Positions 32,195 to 43,684 of a stretch of 64,000 nucleotides of DNA are shown here, piece after piece (the first letter of the stretch is position 1; every line of letters begins with the position of its first letter). This DNA comes from Antedon mediterranea (lineage: Eukaryota > Echinodermata > Crinoidea > Comatulida > Antedonidae), in assembly GCF_964355755.1 (NCBI RefSeq), contig NC_092678.1, positions 8,094,922 through 8,158,921 of the forward strand. The letters run 5' to 3'. Both the position numbers and the translations under genes were made by a program. Below the pieces are notes generated by a model that saw only the letters and a program-made list of their open reading frames with translations, was not told where the DNA came from and did not search any database.

Positions 32195-33352
32195 GAAAAT
32201 GGCATGTTTTTTTGTTTAGTAATAGATGAAAAATTTATTTTAGGTGCCCCACGGTACAGAAGGTTACTTGTAAATTAAAAAATTGGTGAACAAACGAACA
32301 ATTAACATAATTCGTTTTTGCTGTAGTGTAGCGTACGTCGACGCAGTACACGACGTAACCGTCGGTAAACTTCGCCTGGAAAATAACACATTACACATTT
32401 TGGTCCCTGGATGAAACTTGATATCACGCGTCTCGACCCAACGTTGAACGATCCGTACAAAGGGATACCGCCAGACAAGTGCGTACCTAGCTATTGTTTA
32501 GTAGTAAGTTAGATCGCTGGCAATAATGAATGCATATAAAGTGCATAATATCACTCTGACGTACTCTCACGGTCAATGAAACGTCGCGGTTTTCTAGGCG
32601 CTGAAGCTAGCTACGAAGTGAACGCGAACGCTTTTTACTGTATATTATATTCCCCGACAAAAAGTACACGTGTTCCCTTCGGTAACCGTCGGTAAACTTC
32701 GCCTGGAAATTAACTACATTACACATTTTGGTCCCTGGATGAAACTTGATATCACGCGTCTCGACCCAACGTTGAACGATTCGTACAAAGGGATACCGCC
32801 AGACAAGTGCGTACCTAGCTAATGTTTATTAGTAAGTTAGATCGCTGGCAATAATGAATGCATAAAAGTGCATATTAGCCCTCTGACGTACTCTCACGGT
32901 CAATGGAACGTCGTGGTTTTCTAGGCGCTGAAGCTATATGAAGTGAACGCGAACGTTTTTTACTGTATATTATATTCCCCGACAAAAAGTACCCGTGTTC
33001 CCCGACGTTAAGTTGTCTGTATTTCTCCAGCAAACACTTTACCGCGTACCGCGTACATGAAGCGCTAAGCTATTGCTTGTCGTCACATGATCGACTGCGC
33101 ATGTTTTACATCGAGTTTGTAGTCAGTTCAGATTCCGTAATTTAATTACCGGTATTTTTTCATTTTATATTAGCATATTTTTGTTTGTATACCATTGATA
33201 ATGTAAATTTTGTATATATATAATGATATTGTCTTTAGTTAAACAAGACAAGAAAAAATACCAACCGAGGAAATAGTGGACCTTTTGGGACTTGGGGGGG
33301 GGGGGTGCGTCTGCACCCAACGCACCCCCCCCCCCCCCTGGATACGGGCCTG
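32195..33352 (+). mobile_element. hAT-related non-autonomous repeat, copy 1 (5'-truncated)
   Basis: It begins within the shared word GCGAAAATGGCATG and ends ...TGGATACGGGCCTG. It contains two tandem ~340 bp units (about 32346-32690 and 32687-33010) that share ACCGTCGGTAAACTTCG...GTACCTAGCTA...CGTCG.GGTTTTCTAGGCGCTGAAGC. It is almost identical, inverted, to 47058-48130. It has replaced or truncated the 5' end of the DUF6589-like gene at 32194. It encodes no protein. Confidence 0.8.
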
Positions 33353-33585
33353 GGTCTAAGTATTTAAACGCACCTTGATAGTATTGTAACGGAAATCCGT
33401 CCTCGGGTTCGTTCCCTTTTTGGGGAAAAGGTCTGCGGTACCACGAATGAACTAAACACACAAATCAATTACAATCTTTGGAGTAGCCTCCTTTATTCTT
33501 CTCTGATTTCTAATTTATTGGTACAAGTGATTATAATAATTAATCTGATTAGTTCTGTTATTACGCCGGACTGGAAATAGTAGCG
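33353..33585. other. Short intergenic stretch
   Basis: No gene is seen. TGTAACGGAAATCCG near 33386 resembles the start of an LTR, but no second copy is present. Confidence 0.35.
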
Positions 33586-33980
33586 TAACCACCGCCCGCA
33601 CGTAACCTCCACAGCAACGCACACCAACACAATGGTGTAACCTCCAACTGCACGTAACCACCAACACAATGGTGTAACCTCCAACTGCACGTAACCACCA
33701 ACACAATGGTGTAACCTCCACAGCAACGTACACCAACCCAATGGTGTAACCTCCAACTGCACGTAACCACCAACTATGGTGTAACCTCCAACTGCACGTA
33801 ACCACCAACTAAGGTGTAACCTCCAACTGCACGTAACCACCAACTAAGGTGTAACCTCCAACTGCACGTAACCACCAACTGTGGTGTAACCTCCAACTGC
33901 ACGTAACCACCAACTAAGGTGTAACCTCCAACTGCACGTAACCACCAACTGTGGTGTAACCTCCAACTGTGGTGTAACCA
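33586..33980 (+). repeat. Minisatellite with ~35-38 bp unit, about ten copies
   Basis: The unit is GCACGTAACCACCAACTAAGGTGTAACCTCCAACT, with variants reading CAACACAATGG. Several overlapping minus-strand open frames here are translations of this repeat and not genes. Confidence 0.9.
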
Positions 33981-34260
33981 CGTACCGGCTAACAGGGTAA
34001 CCACCAGTGGTCTTAACCACTGGCTACTAGGTGTACCCACCAGTATCACAACCACAGGGTGTACCACGGCTAACTATATCTCAAGCAGTAACACAACCAG
34101 TAGGTGCAACCACCGGCTCAGCTATCTCAAATAGTGATACAACCAGTACAGTATAGGCGCAACCTCCGGCTCACTATGTCTCAAATAGTGATACAACCAG
34201 TACAGTAGGCGCAACCTCCGGCTCACTATGTCTCCAACAGCAGCACAAGCGGTAGGCTGT
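33981..34260 (+). repeat. Diverged continuation of the repeat (GTGATACAACCAGTA...GCGCAACCTCCGGCTCA)
   Basis: A ~55 bp unit occurs about three times between 34080 and 34260 (TCTCAAATAGTGATACAACCAGTACAGTA, then GCGCAACCTCCGGCTCACTATG). It is related to the preceding minisatellite by the word GTAACCACC or CAACCTCC. Confidence 0.75.
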
Positions 34261-34284
34261 ACCCTCCGGCTAACTTACTTGCTG

Positions 34285-34565
34285 GGTCTTAACTCTCCTT
34301 TTATTATTCAGCTCTAATTTCCTCTTTCTTTTCTCTAATCCTCTCTACACTTTGCTTTCCAATTTCTCTAATGTCCCTACTTATGTCCCTGCTTCTCCGC
34401 TTTTCCAGCTCCAATCTCTCCCTCCTTTTTAACGCAGCTCGAGGTAACCCTCCATTGCCTTCCTTCTCCAATCCCTCTCTGCTCTTTTTCTCCCGTCCGT
34501 TCTCTGCTACTCTTCCTGCCTACTCTGCCTCCATCTGCTGCCCTCTATCTTTTCCTTCTACCCCA
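34285..34565 (+). repeat. Pyrimidine-rich (CT) tract
   Basis: About 280 bp with very strong C/T bias on the plus strand (CTCCTTTT, TTCCTCTTTCTTTTCTC and similar). The open frame on it is compositional. It could adopt non-B DNA. Confidence 0.75.
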
Positions 34566-35069
34566 AAATCATTACAGTATTACTAGTACTTCCAGCATTT
34601 AAACTTAATCCCCTGTTCTCGTTGAGAGGGATGCTACCGAGTGGTGAGGGGCTTTCTCCGCGACATCCTAAGCTCAGCTCCATTTCCAAGCTTCTTTTTG
34701 TATTAGAAGAAGGCACTGCTGGGGCAGCTCTTTTTAAAACGGTTACCTGCTTTACAAAGCGAGCAAATGTGTTTTTAACTTGCCCTTTTAGTTTCTCAAT
34801 ATTTCTATGTATCGTTTTTATTTTCATGTCGCATAATCGACAACACGATATTCCGCTACCTTTGATTTGGGTGAGGTACATTGTTGAGGGCTAAGGATGA
34901 TGTCTAATCGCTTGAAAACGTCCAAGGCTGTCTCCCCATGGAATAATGAAAGCCTCCTTGATTTCAGAGTTGCTTCCCCACAAACTATACATACGCACTG
35001 AAGTTTGTGCGGAGACAGTACTTCTCGCGTATGTTGTTTTTTCGGTGTTTTCTTTTGGAACTCATCCAT
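34558..35069 (-). pseudogene. ZAD-like two-CxxC zinc-binding protein fragment
   Basis: The minus-strand ATG at 35069 opens a Lys-rich start, then CVCIVCGEA (C-x2-C). After a frameshift near 34880 a second pair follows, ISCCRLCDMK (C-x2-C), then a helical Lys-rich segment. The spacing resembles ZAD-type or related N-terminal zinc modules seen in invertebrate transcription factor and transposon proteins. It is divergent from the Harbinger transposase and starts about 140 bp from the nearest plus-strand ATG (35209), so they may share a promoter. Whether it is part of that element is unknown. Confidence 0.45.
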
Positions 35070-35394
35070 GTTTTTGTGGCTATGGGTCTATCGGTGATGT
35101 AAGCCTAGGCTACTTAATACTAGCTCAATAACGAGTGTTACCACCACAAAACTCGCTCGCGATAACTTTCATCCTGTATTGCACAATGCAATTAATTAGA
35201 GCCCCAAAATGAGGTCTGTTGATTGGTTGATTCTACAGCCACATATTTACATAAACCCGCCCCACATAGCTAAATACGGTATGATAACCTACGTCATTCT
35301 TATCGGAGGTTTGCGGTCTGCAAATCGATTTCTATACGTGTTTCACAAGTCTGTATTTTCAGACAAAAATCAAAACGACGACGTGTTGAATGAA

Positions 35395-36548
35395 ATAAAA
35401 AAGACAATAAATACAGACTTGGAGCAAGTCTAATCAACTCTATGCAACCTAGCACGGGAGGTGTGTTTTGCCATCCGAAGAAACTTATTTAAAAGATATA
35501 TATCGCTTCCCTCTGGTGAGAGATTAACAGCAACAATAAATGGATTCGAAAGACGCCGGTTCCCTCAATGTGCTGGGGCCATAGACGGTACCCATGTCCC
35601 CATTCTAGCCCCGTCAAAAAATCCTGCAGACTACCATAACAGGAAAGGATGGCACTCTGTGATAATGCAGGCAGTGGTGGATCATAACTTTTGGTTGGTT
35701 AAAAATTATTTAACTAAATTATTGTACAAAAAGAGCTGTAACTGCTTAAGGTGTTTGTTTAATGCTATTCTATCCAGGGTTACATTAGGCCTATGAATAA
35801 TCTATATTATTCTACTTCCAAATGCATGATTCTAAAAAAAAAGTATGGTTAAATCTAAAAAAAATGTTCTTCATACATACAGCTTTACAGATTAAACATT
35901 GGATGGCCAGGCAGAACGCATGACGTAAGGGTTTTGGCAAATTCAAACATATTTTCCCTTGCAGAGGACAGGCAAAATGGTCATCTTTTTCCTATGGAAG
36001 TAAGCTTTTGTGTAATTAATTGCTTATTATTAATGGCTAGGATTTCTATAAACACACGAATAAGAAAGGCATGATAGCAACAAAATTAATTTAATTGTTT
36101 TATTTATTTAGAATTCTACAGTGATAAATGGTGTAGAAGTACCTGTGTTTCTCATCGGTGATGCTGCATATCCCTTAAAAAAGTGGCTAATGAAACCATA
36201 TACCAACCATGCATTAACAGCCGATCAAAGAAAATTTAACACACGGTTAAGCTCTGCGAGAATGGTCGTTGAAAACGCATTTGGTCGTCTGAAGGGAAGA
36301 TGGAGAATACTTCTAAAGAGGAATGATGTCAATATTTCATTTGTATCAGATGTGGTTGCGTCATGCTCTGTTCTGCACAACATTTATGTGAGATGCATAA
36401 GGAACAGTTCTATCCTGAGTGGGATGAAGAAATGCGCAATTATGAAAGGCAGCATGGTTTGGTGCAGCCAAATGATAATGTTGATCCAAATAATCAGAAT
36501 ATAGATGTAACATCTGATATTCGTGATGCAGTTTCGGCATTCTTGTAA
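35395..36548 (+). pseudogene. PIF/Harbinger (HARBI1-like) transposase, nearly intact
   Basis: Visible exons are about 35395-35693, 35883-35999 and 36112-36548. The DDE nuclease signature is complete: Asp in GAIDGTHV, Asp in LIGDAAYPL, and Glu in VENAFGRLKGRWR. NIGWPGRTHD lies in the middle exon. An N-terminal helix-turn-helix-like region leads into REVCFAIRRN. Defects are a small insertion near 35430 and a frameshift near 36383, after which the C-terminus continues in another frame to a stop at 36548. The earlier N-terminal exon is uncertain. PIF/Harbinger transposases act with a Myb/SANT-like partner, here at 39063-37221 on the opposite strand. Confidence 0.88.
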
Positions 36549-37186
36549 ATTTTAAACTAAGTTTTAAGTATTTTCATGTGGTGTATCCCAAACTTTTTGT
36601 TGATTAGAAATGTTCTCACCATGCAAACCTAAACGCAATAAATAGATTAACAATCATGTCATTTTTAGTGTTTTTTATTAAACAATAATCAGACAAATAT
36701 ATCATTTTATATATACACGATATACATAATAATACACTTTATTACAGTATTATCCTATAGAAAACAAAAAACAGTTTTTTTATTACTGTAATTTTTAAAT
36801 AGCTAACTTAACATGTTAAAAGGTTTACATTTAACAGGTGTTTTTGGTATTGATAATGTAGTACAGTACATGTATAACTACAAAATAAAACCTTTTTGAT
36901 TTTAATAAAAAAATCTTACCAGCAATTAATGTTTGTTTGTATAACTAAACAATTAATTTGTAACAATAAAAATGATGTATTGATAGTGCTAAAAGGTCAA
37001 CATATGAAAAATAGCATAAGCTGTGATTAAAGGAGTTTACTAAAATAATGTCATGGTGTACACTTGTTTTGACAGAAAATAATCATTGTATTGTCCCAAG
37101 TTTTAAATTAACATTATTAGTATACAGTAATTAAAAATTTACTATTTTCAATCATTTTCATTTAACAACTCCAGGATTACATTAAA
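36549..37186. other. Intergenic, AT-rich, nothing recognised
   Basis: This is the space between the convergent transposase and Myb-like genes of the Harbinger element. AATAAA sequences near 36639 and 36886 may serve as 3' ends. No exon is seen. Confidence 0.5.
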
Positions 37187-37220
37187 TTAACATAAACACA
37201 ATGATTGGTTTAAAATGTGT

Positions 37221-39063
37221 CTAAAGTGTATAAAATTCTCCTTGGCTGCTGTCTGCTGAGCTGGATGATGATGTATTACCGCTGCAAGGTGAAGTAGCTG
37301 ATGGTGAAGTAGCTGATGGTGAAGAAGATGACTGGTATAAGTATCCTTGAGTGTGTGATGGAGGACCCATATTGTAATTAACTCGTGGTTGATTGGTGTA
37401 AAAAACAGGAGTTGGATGTTGGATTTGATTGGGAACATGTTGATTTTGCATTGTTGTCATCATTGTTGTCATGCATGTTGTAAACTGTTGTAGCATATCC
37501 CTTTGAGTGTTTTGTACTTGTGTAAAAAGCTCTTGTTGGGCATTCCTATTCTCTCTTTCAACTTTTATTTCCCAGTCCCTCTGTTCTTTCGCTAGTCTCC
37601 TCTCATCCTCTATCAATCTTTTCTCGGATGCCTCAAATCTGTCTGCTATTAGTGTTGAGACAGCTTCCATAGATTTGTCTAGTTTTGTCTTTTTTGCCTT
37701 TTTTCTGGGTCTTTCTTCTTCTACCTGCACTCATAGTGGCCAAATCTGGCATAATTATGCCGTCTGGCATAATTTTGACCCATCTGGCATCTGGCATTTA
37801 TGCTAGGCATAATTTTAGGAAATCTGGCATAATCTGGCATAATTTGAAAAACGCAAACATACAACATATTCACCACGATTTAGCATATTATCTGGCATAA
37901 TTGCGAAAAAATCTGGCATAATTTGTACACAATCTAGCATAATTTGGCTGAAAACCCGAAGAGCTTTTTTTTTTTTTTTTTTTATTTTTTTTTTGGCTTC
38001 CCACCTTTGTGGTACATAAAACATACACATAAACCGCCCTCTTATTCACTGTTTTGGTGCACTTTTAGCCTTAATTGTGTCTGGCATAATCTGGCATAAT
38101 TTTGTGCTGCCACCTAACATAATTTCATTTCGCTCGCTGGCCAAACTGCCTGCACTGGACCAGCTGGTTGATCCACATCATCATCTTCTTGAACAAGAAC
38201 ATTTGTATCCACTTGAACAAATTCTAACACTTCAACATCTTCAACCACTTGGGCATTTTCAACTTCCTGTATAGGGTCATCCTCCTCTACAGTAGCCTCT
38301 GAATTAACTTCAAATGCCTCTTGATCTATAAAAAAAATAATTTTATATTTAAAACAGAAAATACAAAATGACTAACTTAATTAAAATAAGCACATAGAAT
38401 AGAAAGTCACTAATTATAGTGGCCTAGTAGTATAGTACTACTATATTATTACAGTGAGTAGCGGTCATGAACTATGTAACCTTACCTAAATAAATTGAGT
38501 ATTTGTTTATATTTATTAATATAATAATTTATGGTATAATATAATGTTGGCTTAGCCTAGGCCTAGTAAGAGTAGTAGGGCCTGCCCTGGTCTGGGCGAG
38601 TAGAGCTAGAGTAGTTAGGCCTAGGCCTAGTTATAATAGGTATCGTAGACTAGTACTAGTAGTGAGTAACTTTGCTAGACTTACCCACGACTGCATCATC
38701 TCCTGCATCATCTCCAGCTTCATCTTCATCATCTGGGCTTACAATAGATTCTAGAACTCGAACAGGTTGGGCACATGGCCTGTGTCCCCAAATTGCATCG
38801 CACAAATCATAATATGGCCAAGTATGCTTTTGCTCCCCCGACCTGTTGTTTTTGTCTTTAATGTCATGGTACCTGGCCTTTAACGTTTTCAGTTTGCTTA
38901 TGACTTGTTTTTTTGTTCGTTTTACGCCAACCACAGCCAGCTTACAAACAATATTAACGTAAACAGCTCCCGACCTTATTGTCCCATCCATCTGTTTACA
39001 AATTTCTTCTTCTCCCCTTATTTTAAGAAGATCCCTAATCTCGTTTTCTCTCCAGTTCGACAT
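37221..39063 (-). pseudogene. Myb/SANT-like partner protein of the Harbinger element, MITE-interrupted
   Basis: Exon 1 (39063-38685) starts MSNWRENEIRDLL and encodes a trihelix/Myb-SANT-like DNA-binding domain (Trp and Leu pattern through KTLKARYHDIKDK and WPYYDLCDAIWG). It ends in an Asp/Gly/Ala tail at a GTAAGT donor. Exon 2 (38325-37221, phase-matched) encodes an acidic linker, then a basic KKAKKTK segment, a Glu/Arg/Gln-rich coiled coil, and a Ser/Pro tail to a stop at 37221. A 417 bp hAT MITE with an 8-bp target duplication sits in exon 2; without it the frame is continuous. In PIF/Harbinger elements this protein recruits the transposase to element ends and aids nuclear import. I infer that role here. 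Confidence 0.82.
37732..38148. mobile_element. hAT-type MITE with 8-bp TSD and TCTGGCATAAT repeats
   Basis: It is flanked by identical 8-mers CCTGCACT (37724-37731 and 38149-38156). The termini are CATAGTGGCCAAAT and, on the other strand, CAGTTTGGCCAGCG, compatible with short hAT terminal repeats. Internally the word (A)TCTGGCATAAT(T) occurs about ten times, and there is a T-rich run at 37968-37993. No coding capacity. It interrupts the Myb-like exon. Confidence 0.85.
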
Positions 39064-39310
39064 TTTGACAACTGAATAGAATCGGCGCCAAAGTGATACA
39101 CTTGACCGCGCACAAGGTGTCAAAGCCCCGCGACGGGGAATATAACTGCGTTACGTTCTCACAGAATGCCCGTCTCGCATTGCGGGGAATATTCCTAGTA
39201 ATATTACTAGGTCTTAAGCAGGTCATGTCGGTGCCGGCATGATGCCAAGACGACCCGTTCTCACAGAAAACCATACCGGCAAAGTAATGGTATATTCCCG
39301 CAACATTCAT
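39064..39310. promoter_or_regulatory. 5' flank of the Myb-like gene with repeated motifs
   Basis: GTTCTCACAGAA occurs twice (39155 and 39257), each followed by a ~40 bp segment with a GGGGAATAT or TATATTCCCGC motif. A perfect 18-base palindrome, CCTAGTAATATTACTAGG, lies at 39194-39211. These could be subterminal Harbinger binding sites. No matching inverted terminal repeat was found near 35 kb. Confidence 0.35.
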
Positions 39311-41280
39311 GGCACACAGCTTACGTACGTAAATTATTAATGCAATACTGCATAAAGATTCGATAGTATGTAAATGAAATAAGGATAATATTAAGTTTAT
39401 AATGATTATTGTTGAGGCACATCACGTGTATATTTTATTTCTAATGTTTAAAATAGTTTTTAGTAAAATGATCATTATATGCGAGTTACTGAAATAAACC
39501 CCCGAATAAGCCATATTGGAGATGCGCCTTCTATGATCGTGCAGCTGTTTCTCGTAACAATACGTTATTTTGCTGACGGGGTTTCCCCTTTTTTAAAAAA
39601 AACGCACTTGTTAGTGTGTCAAATCATGGACAAAACACGTACGATCGTTGTCCATGGCCAGGTAAAGATGACGTCTATTACTAATAACCATACGTTTGAA
39701 ACGTCTATAGGAGGCTTCTTGCACGTGTTTTTGTGAAACGATCCAATGAGCTATGCTCGACGCGATTATGAGATCATGTTCCGAATATGAGCACTGTTTC
39801 TATAATTTGACAGTAGGATTTATATATAATTTACGTATATACGTCGACGATACTATAGATTTTAATTTGAAAAATCTTTTATTTCTTCATTTATAATAAT
39901 CATTTAATGTAAATAATTAAGTAAGTGCAACTTAGTGTCTCACATTCATACGCCGTTCGTAAATCTAAATGTTTAAATATCAGTACCTCTTTTTGAGAAT
40001 CGTGTCCACCTTATTATCCATACATTATTCTCACATCTATCATTACTTTTACATCATAGTCCTACTGTAGGGCCGGTAGATTGATTTATAACGGCATAGT
40101 ATCTACATATTTTAATATTATCCCAAAACCATGCTCACTTCAAAGTGGCGGATATCGAATGCAAAAATCATCATCCATGCATCATCTTCCTTTATTGCAT
40201 AAACCTCCTAAGCCACCCCTAAGCTGGTATAGAACGAGTTTCGTAATTAACTGTGATTAAAAAATACGCAATAGGCGCGTCTACTTGTTTAACTATTACA
40301 TTATTATTTATTATTTTCAAAACTTTAAACAGTGGCATGCCAATCTTTTCAAAAACTTGCACAATATTCAATAAAACAAAAACAAAACATTTTTAAAACG
40401 ATTTTCTAAAAGAACACATTACACTTCATTAAAACCTGTAAGATAAAATGAAAACACAAATTATTTATAAATAATGAGATAATATTTATATTTACTGTAC
40501 TTAAAAAATAACGATTGAGGTTAAAAATAATGTCAAATAGTAGGCCTATTATTAGAAATTCTAATATTCAAAATTAACTGAAAACATAATGAGCGTTTTC
40601 ATTAAAAATTTATCTAATTCGCCATATACAAATTAGCGCGACCAAAATAAAACGCGACCGATATCAAACGTAACAAATATGATAAACCGATTTCATCTGA
40701 CACCTTTAGGGGTATCACAAATAATATTTTTTTAAAGTTAAAAAGCATTTATTAAAACAATAATTAAAAGTTAATTAATGAATTTATTAATTAGTATACA
40801 TGTAGAATACGAGCGTATGCGCTGCATTGCATTTTAATTACTCACAATACAAGCATCGGTGGCGTGCCATACAATTCGGCTTTTTAATCTGGCGGCCGAG
40901 ATTGTCGGCGGCCGAGATGGATCTAACCCACACAGCTCTGTGAGAAAGGGGCTATAGAGAAACGGAAGTATAATAATATTATAAAACTAGGCCTCTAGGC
41001 TAGCAGTTTTTGATTTTCCAACAACGGCAACCGTAACCAAGGAACCGCACAGGATAATAACGATTCTGAGCGCCCTGAACGTACAGAGCGAAGCGCGGTA
41101 ATGGCAGCGGCTAATACCAGAATTCTATTCCAGGATGTTAATGGAGACATAAGAGAGTTTACGAAACACGACGGAGAGGGACGACGACGGATTACCAGTG
41201 CGCGCTGATGCGTGAAAAGCTGGTTGTCGTCCACTTTAAAAAGTTCGTTTACGATACGCGATGGGACGACGACGTCGCGT
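39311..41280. other. Intergenic, nothing recognised
   Basis: Mostly AT-rich. Near 40890-41280 the sequence turns GC-richer and probably contains the 5' region of the second Harbinger element (CTCTGTGAGAAAGGGGC near 40934). Open frames here have no recognisable domains. Confidence 0.45.
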
Positions 41281-41314
41281 CACGCTCGGCTTGATATGTT
41301 TGTAAACAATCATC

Positions 41315-42260
41315 ATGGCGTTCGTACAAGATGCATTAAATATCGCACTTTACGATGATATAATTGACCCTGAGGAGTATTTACTTTTGTATGATTTTAA
41401 TAAATGCAATAATATAAATGTACAGTACAAAGATTACAATAATTTTAATCTTGCATCGTACAATGACGACGAATGCAACGTGTTTTTCAGGTAAGTCACC
41501 ACCAACCAATCATTAGTAGGGCCTAAGTAAAGCCTAATCTAGTAAAGCCTATATTTTATGAAAGCAAATAGCTGATAGTAGGTCTAAATTCAATTGAATT
41601 TACGTCAATAAGTTCATTACTAATAAAAGTAGTGTAATTTGATAATTAAAAACAAAAATTAAATTAATTATTTATTTGTAGGCCTACCTAAGCCTAGGGC
41701 CTAGGCTAGAAAGTAGGCATTTATACTAGCAAACTAGACTTACCTTGTCTAGAGATAAATGGAGAAAATCAAAGAATAGTTTATAATGGTCATAAGCGTG
41801 TTCACTCATTAAAATTTCAATCAGTCGTCATACCAAATGGACTTATAGCAAATCTGTTTGGACCCATCGAAGGATGTCCCGTCATGATGCCTTCATGTTG
41901 AGGGAATAATACCTACTACACAAGTTAGAACGCAATGCCGTACGTCGAAATGGAGATCCCCTTTGTATCTATGCATACCCCTTCGTGTTCATCTACAGGC
42001 TCCTTTTAAAGGAAATTTAACACAGGCTCAAGTTGACTACAACAGATCTATGAGCCAGGTTAAAGTATCTGTTGAATGGCATTGTAGAAAACTGGAAATT
42101 TGTAGACTTTAAGAAAACACAAGAAATAGGCCTGAGTGCAATTGGGAAAATTTATGTAGTTTGTTGTCTGTTGTCAAATGCCCACACTTGTCTTTATGGC
42201 AATATTACGTCAAGAACCTTTCAACTCGATCCGCCTGCCCTTGAGGAATATTTTCGATAA
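41315..42260 (+). pseudogene. Second PIF/Harbinger transposase, degenerate
   Basis: Exon 1 (41315-41490) starts with an ATG, encodes an acidic region ending DDECNVFFR, and stops at a strong GTAAGT donor. This fits the usual start of this Harbinger clade. The catalytic exon remnant (about 41760-42260) has NGENQRIVYNGHKRVHSLKF, NLFGPIEG, then frameshifts near 41885 and 41975, and ends GLSAIGKIYVVCCLLSNAHT to a stop. The usual G-D-x-A-Y-P motif has lost its Asp, and the start of the catalytic exon, with the first Asp, is not visible. It is inactive. Its Myb-like partners lie downstream at 44.9-46.2 kb. Confidence 0.75.
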
Positions 42261-42711
42261 GTTACACAAGCAATACAAGTTTTAATTAAACGTTTAAACT
42301 GTTTAAATATTATTAATTTTAATACAGTAATCCATTCAGATTACTCAGTAAGTTTTGTATACAGTATAATATTGTTCACTTTAAAAGTTGTTATTGCATT
42401 TTTTTTAATATTTCATATTAATTTACTAATTACTTATTTATATACTTTTATTGACAATGTGTATTACAGTATATGCAATTTGTTTAAAATATATTTAAGT
42501 TAAGTATAGGAAAATTTCATACTGTAACAATAAAAAAATGCATTTATAGTACTATAAATTAACTCAAATGTTTAAATTTGATATTGCACATTAATGTTTA
42601 CTACAGAAAACTTTAAAAGTTGTTGATATTGCACAATTATATAATTACTTTATATATACACTTTTATTATTAAACTTCATGACCTATGAGGGTCTGATAC
42701 AGAAAAGGCTA
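42261..42711. other. Intergenic, AT-rich, nothing recognised
   Basis: This is the 3' flank of the second transposase. Two similar ~35 bp words (AAAGTTGTT.TTGCA) at about 42385 and 42612 are followed by AT-rich sequence. No gene is seen. Confidence 0.45.
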
Positions 42712-42967
42712 ATTGAGTCCAGGGGTGGCACCAGGATCTTCCCGACGCGGGGGCTACATTCCCCGACGAGGGGGCTATGCGAGCGAAGCGAGCGTCACTA
42801 GGCTGGGGGCCAGGGGGCCGCCAAGGGCCCCCGGTGGGGGTCGAGGGGGGGGGGGGAGAAGCCCCCGGAAGCAACGCGTTCTAGCGTCATTTGAGGTCAT
42901 TTTAATCAGATTTAGGGTAGCAATTTTTTCCATTTTTAGTCGCGTGGAAGCGACTCTATAGTTCACT

Positions 42968-43024
42968 ATGTCGGTCGGTCGGTCTGTCTGTCGGTCTGTC
43001 TGTCGGTCTGTCTGTCTGTCTGTC
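42968..43024 (+). repeat. (GTCG/GTCT)n microsatellite
   Basis: Tandem tetranucleotides GTCG and GTCT alternate here, and again at 43624-43684. Both runs are preceded by GTTCACTATG or AGTTCACTATG and followed by GGTATCACTATGC, so the second is a duplicate of the first region. Confidence 0.9.
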
Positions 43025-43623
43025 GGTCCGGTATCACTATGCGTTTTATCGCTTTATGACCTTATCTTGATATCAGTTTAATCTAGCTAAGTCAATTTTT
43101 CACAGAATATTCCTTATGGCCAGGAATCGATGTGGTTATGTTTTCACGGTGCGCAAAAAAAAATTACGCGGTCTACGCACGATTTAACGAAATCACGTTT
43201 GTAATCATATCTTAACAACCATGAATCACAATTAAATAAAATTTGGTACTCATAAATTTCAGGGCATAAATCATCATATGGCAATACAATTACGTGCGTA
43301 GCGCATGTAACGCATGCGTACGCGCGCTTAAAATTTTCAAAATTTATTTTCGATGAAATAAGAGTACGTTTCAGGCAATTTTAAGCGTTTACAAAATTGC
43401 CATGAGTGCGCAGATTTTTGCGCGCGCACTGCGCGTTAAATGTTATTGCGCACTCTTTTTGCCCGATTTCTGTTTTCTTGACTTACTTTTCAACTCGAAA
43501 TTACGTTATAAGAGCACGTCAAAAGTGACAGGCTACGCACGTGTAACTTAAAAAAATATAAATGTTTTTAAACATTTCAACATTTTTAAACATGTTCAGT
43601 AATTTCGGTCAGTATAGTTCACT

Positions 43624-43684
43624 ATGTCGGTCGGTCCGTCTGTCTGTCGGTCTGTCTGTCTGTCGGTCTGTTTGTCTGTCGGTC
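43624..43684 (+). repeat. Second (GTCG/GTCT)n microsatellite
   Basis: Same repeat and same flanks as 42968-43024. The open frame reading Ser-Val-Cys-Leu repeats here is a translation of the microsatellite. Confidence 0.9.

Noticed and set aside
33493-34067. Several overlapping minus-strand open frames with repeated Trp/Tyr/Val-rich peptides
   Set aside because: They are translations of the 35-38 bp minisatellite, open in several frames at once, with no other coding sign.
42677-42966. GC-rich open frames on both strands (also 48660-48869 and 48901-49173)
   Set aside because: They lie in the GC-rich ends of hAT-related repeats and are open by composition.
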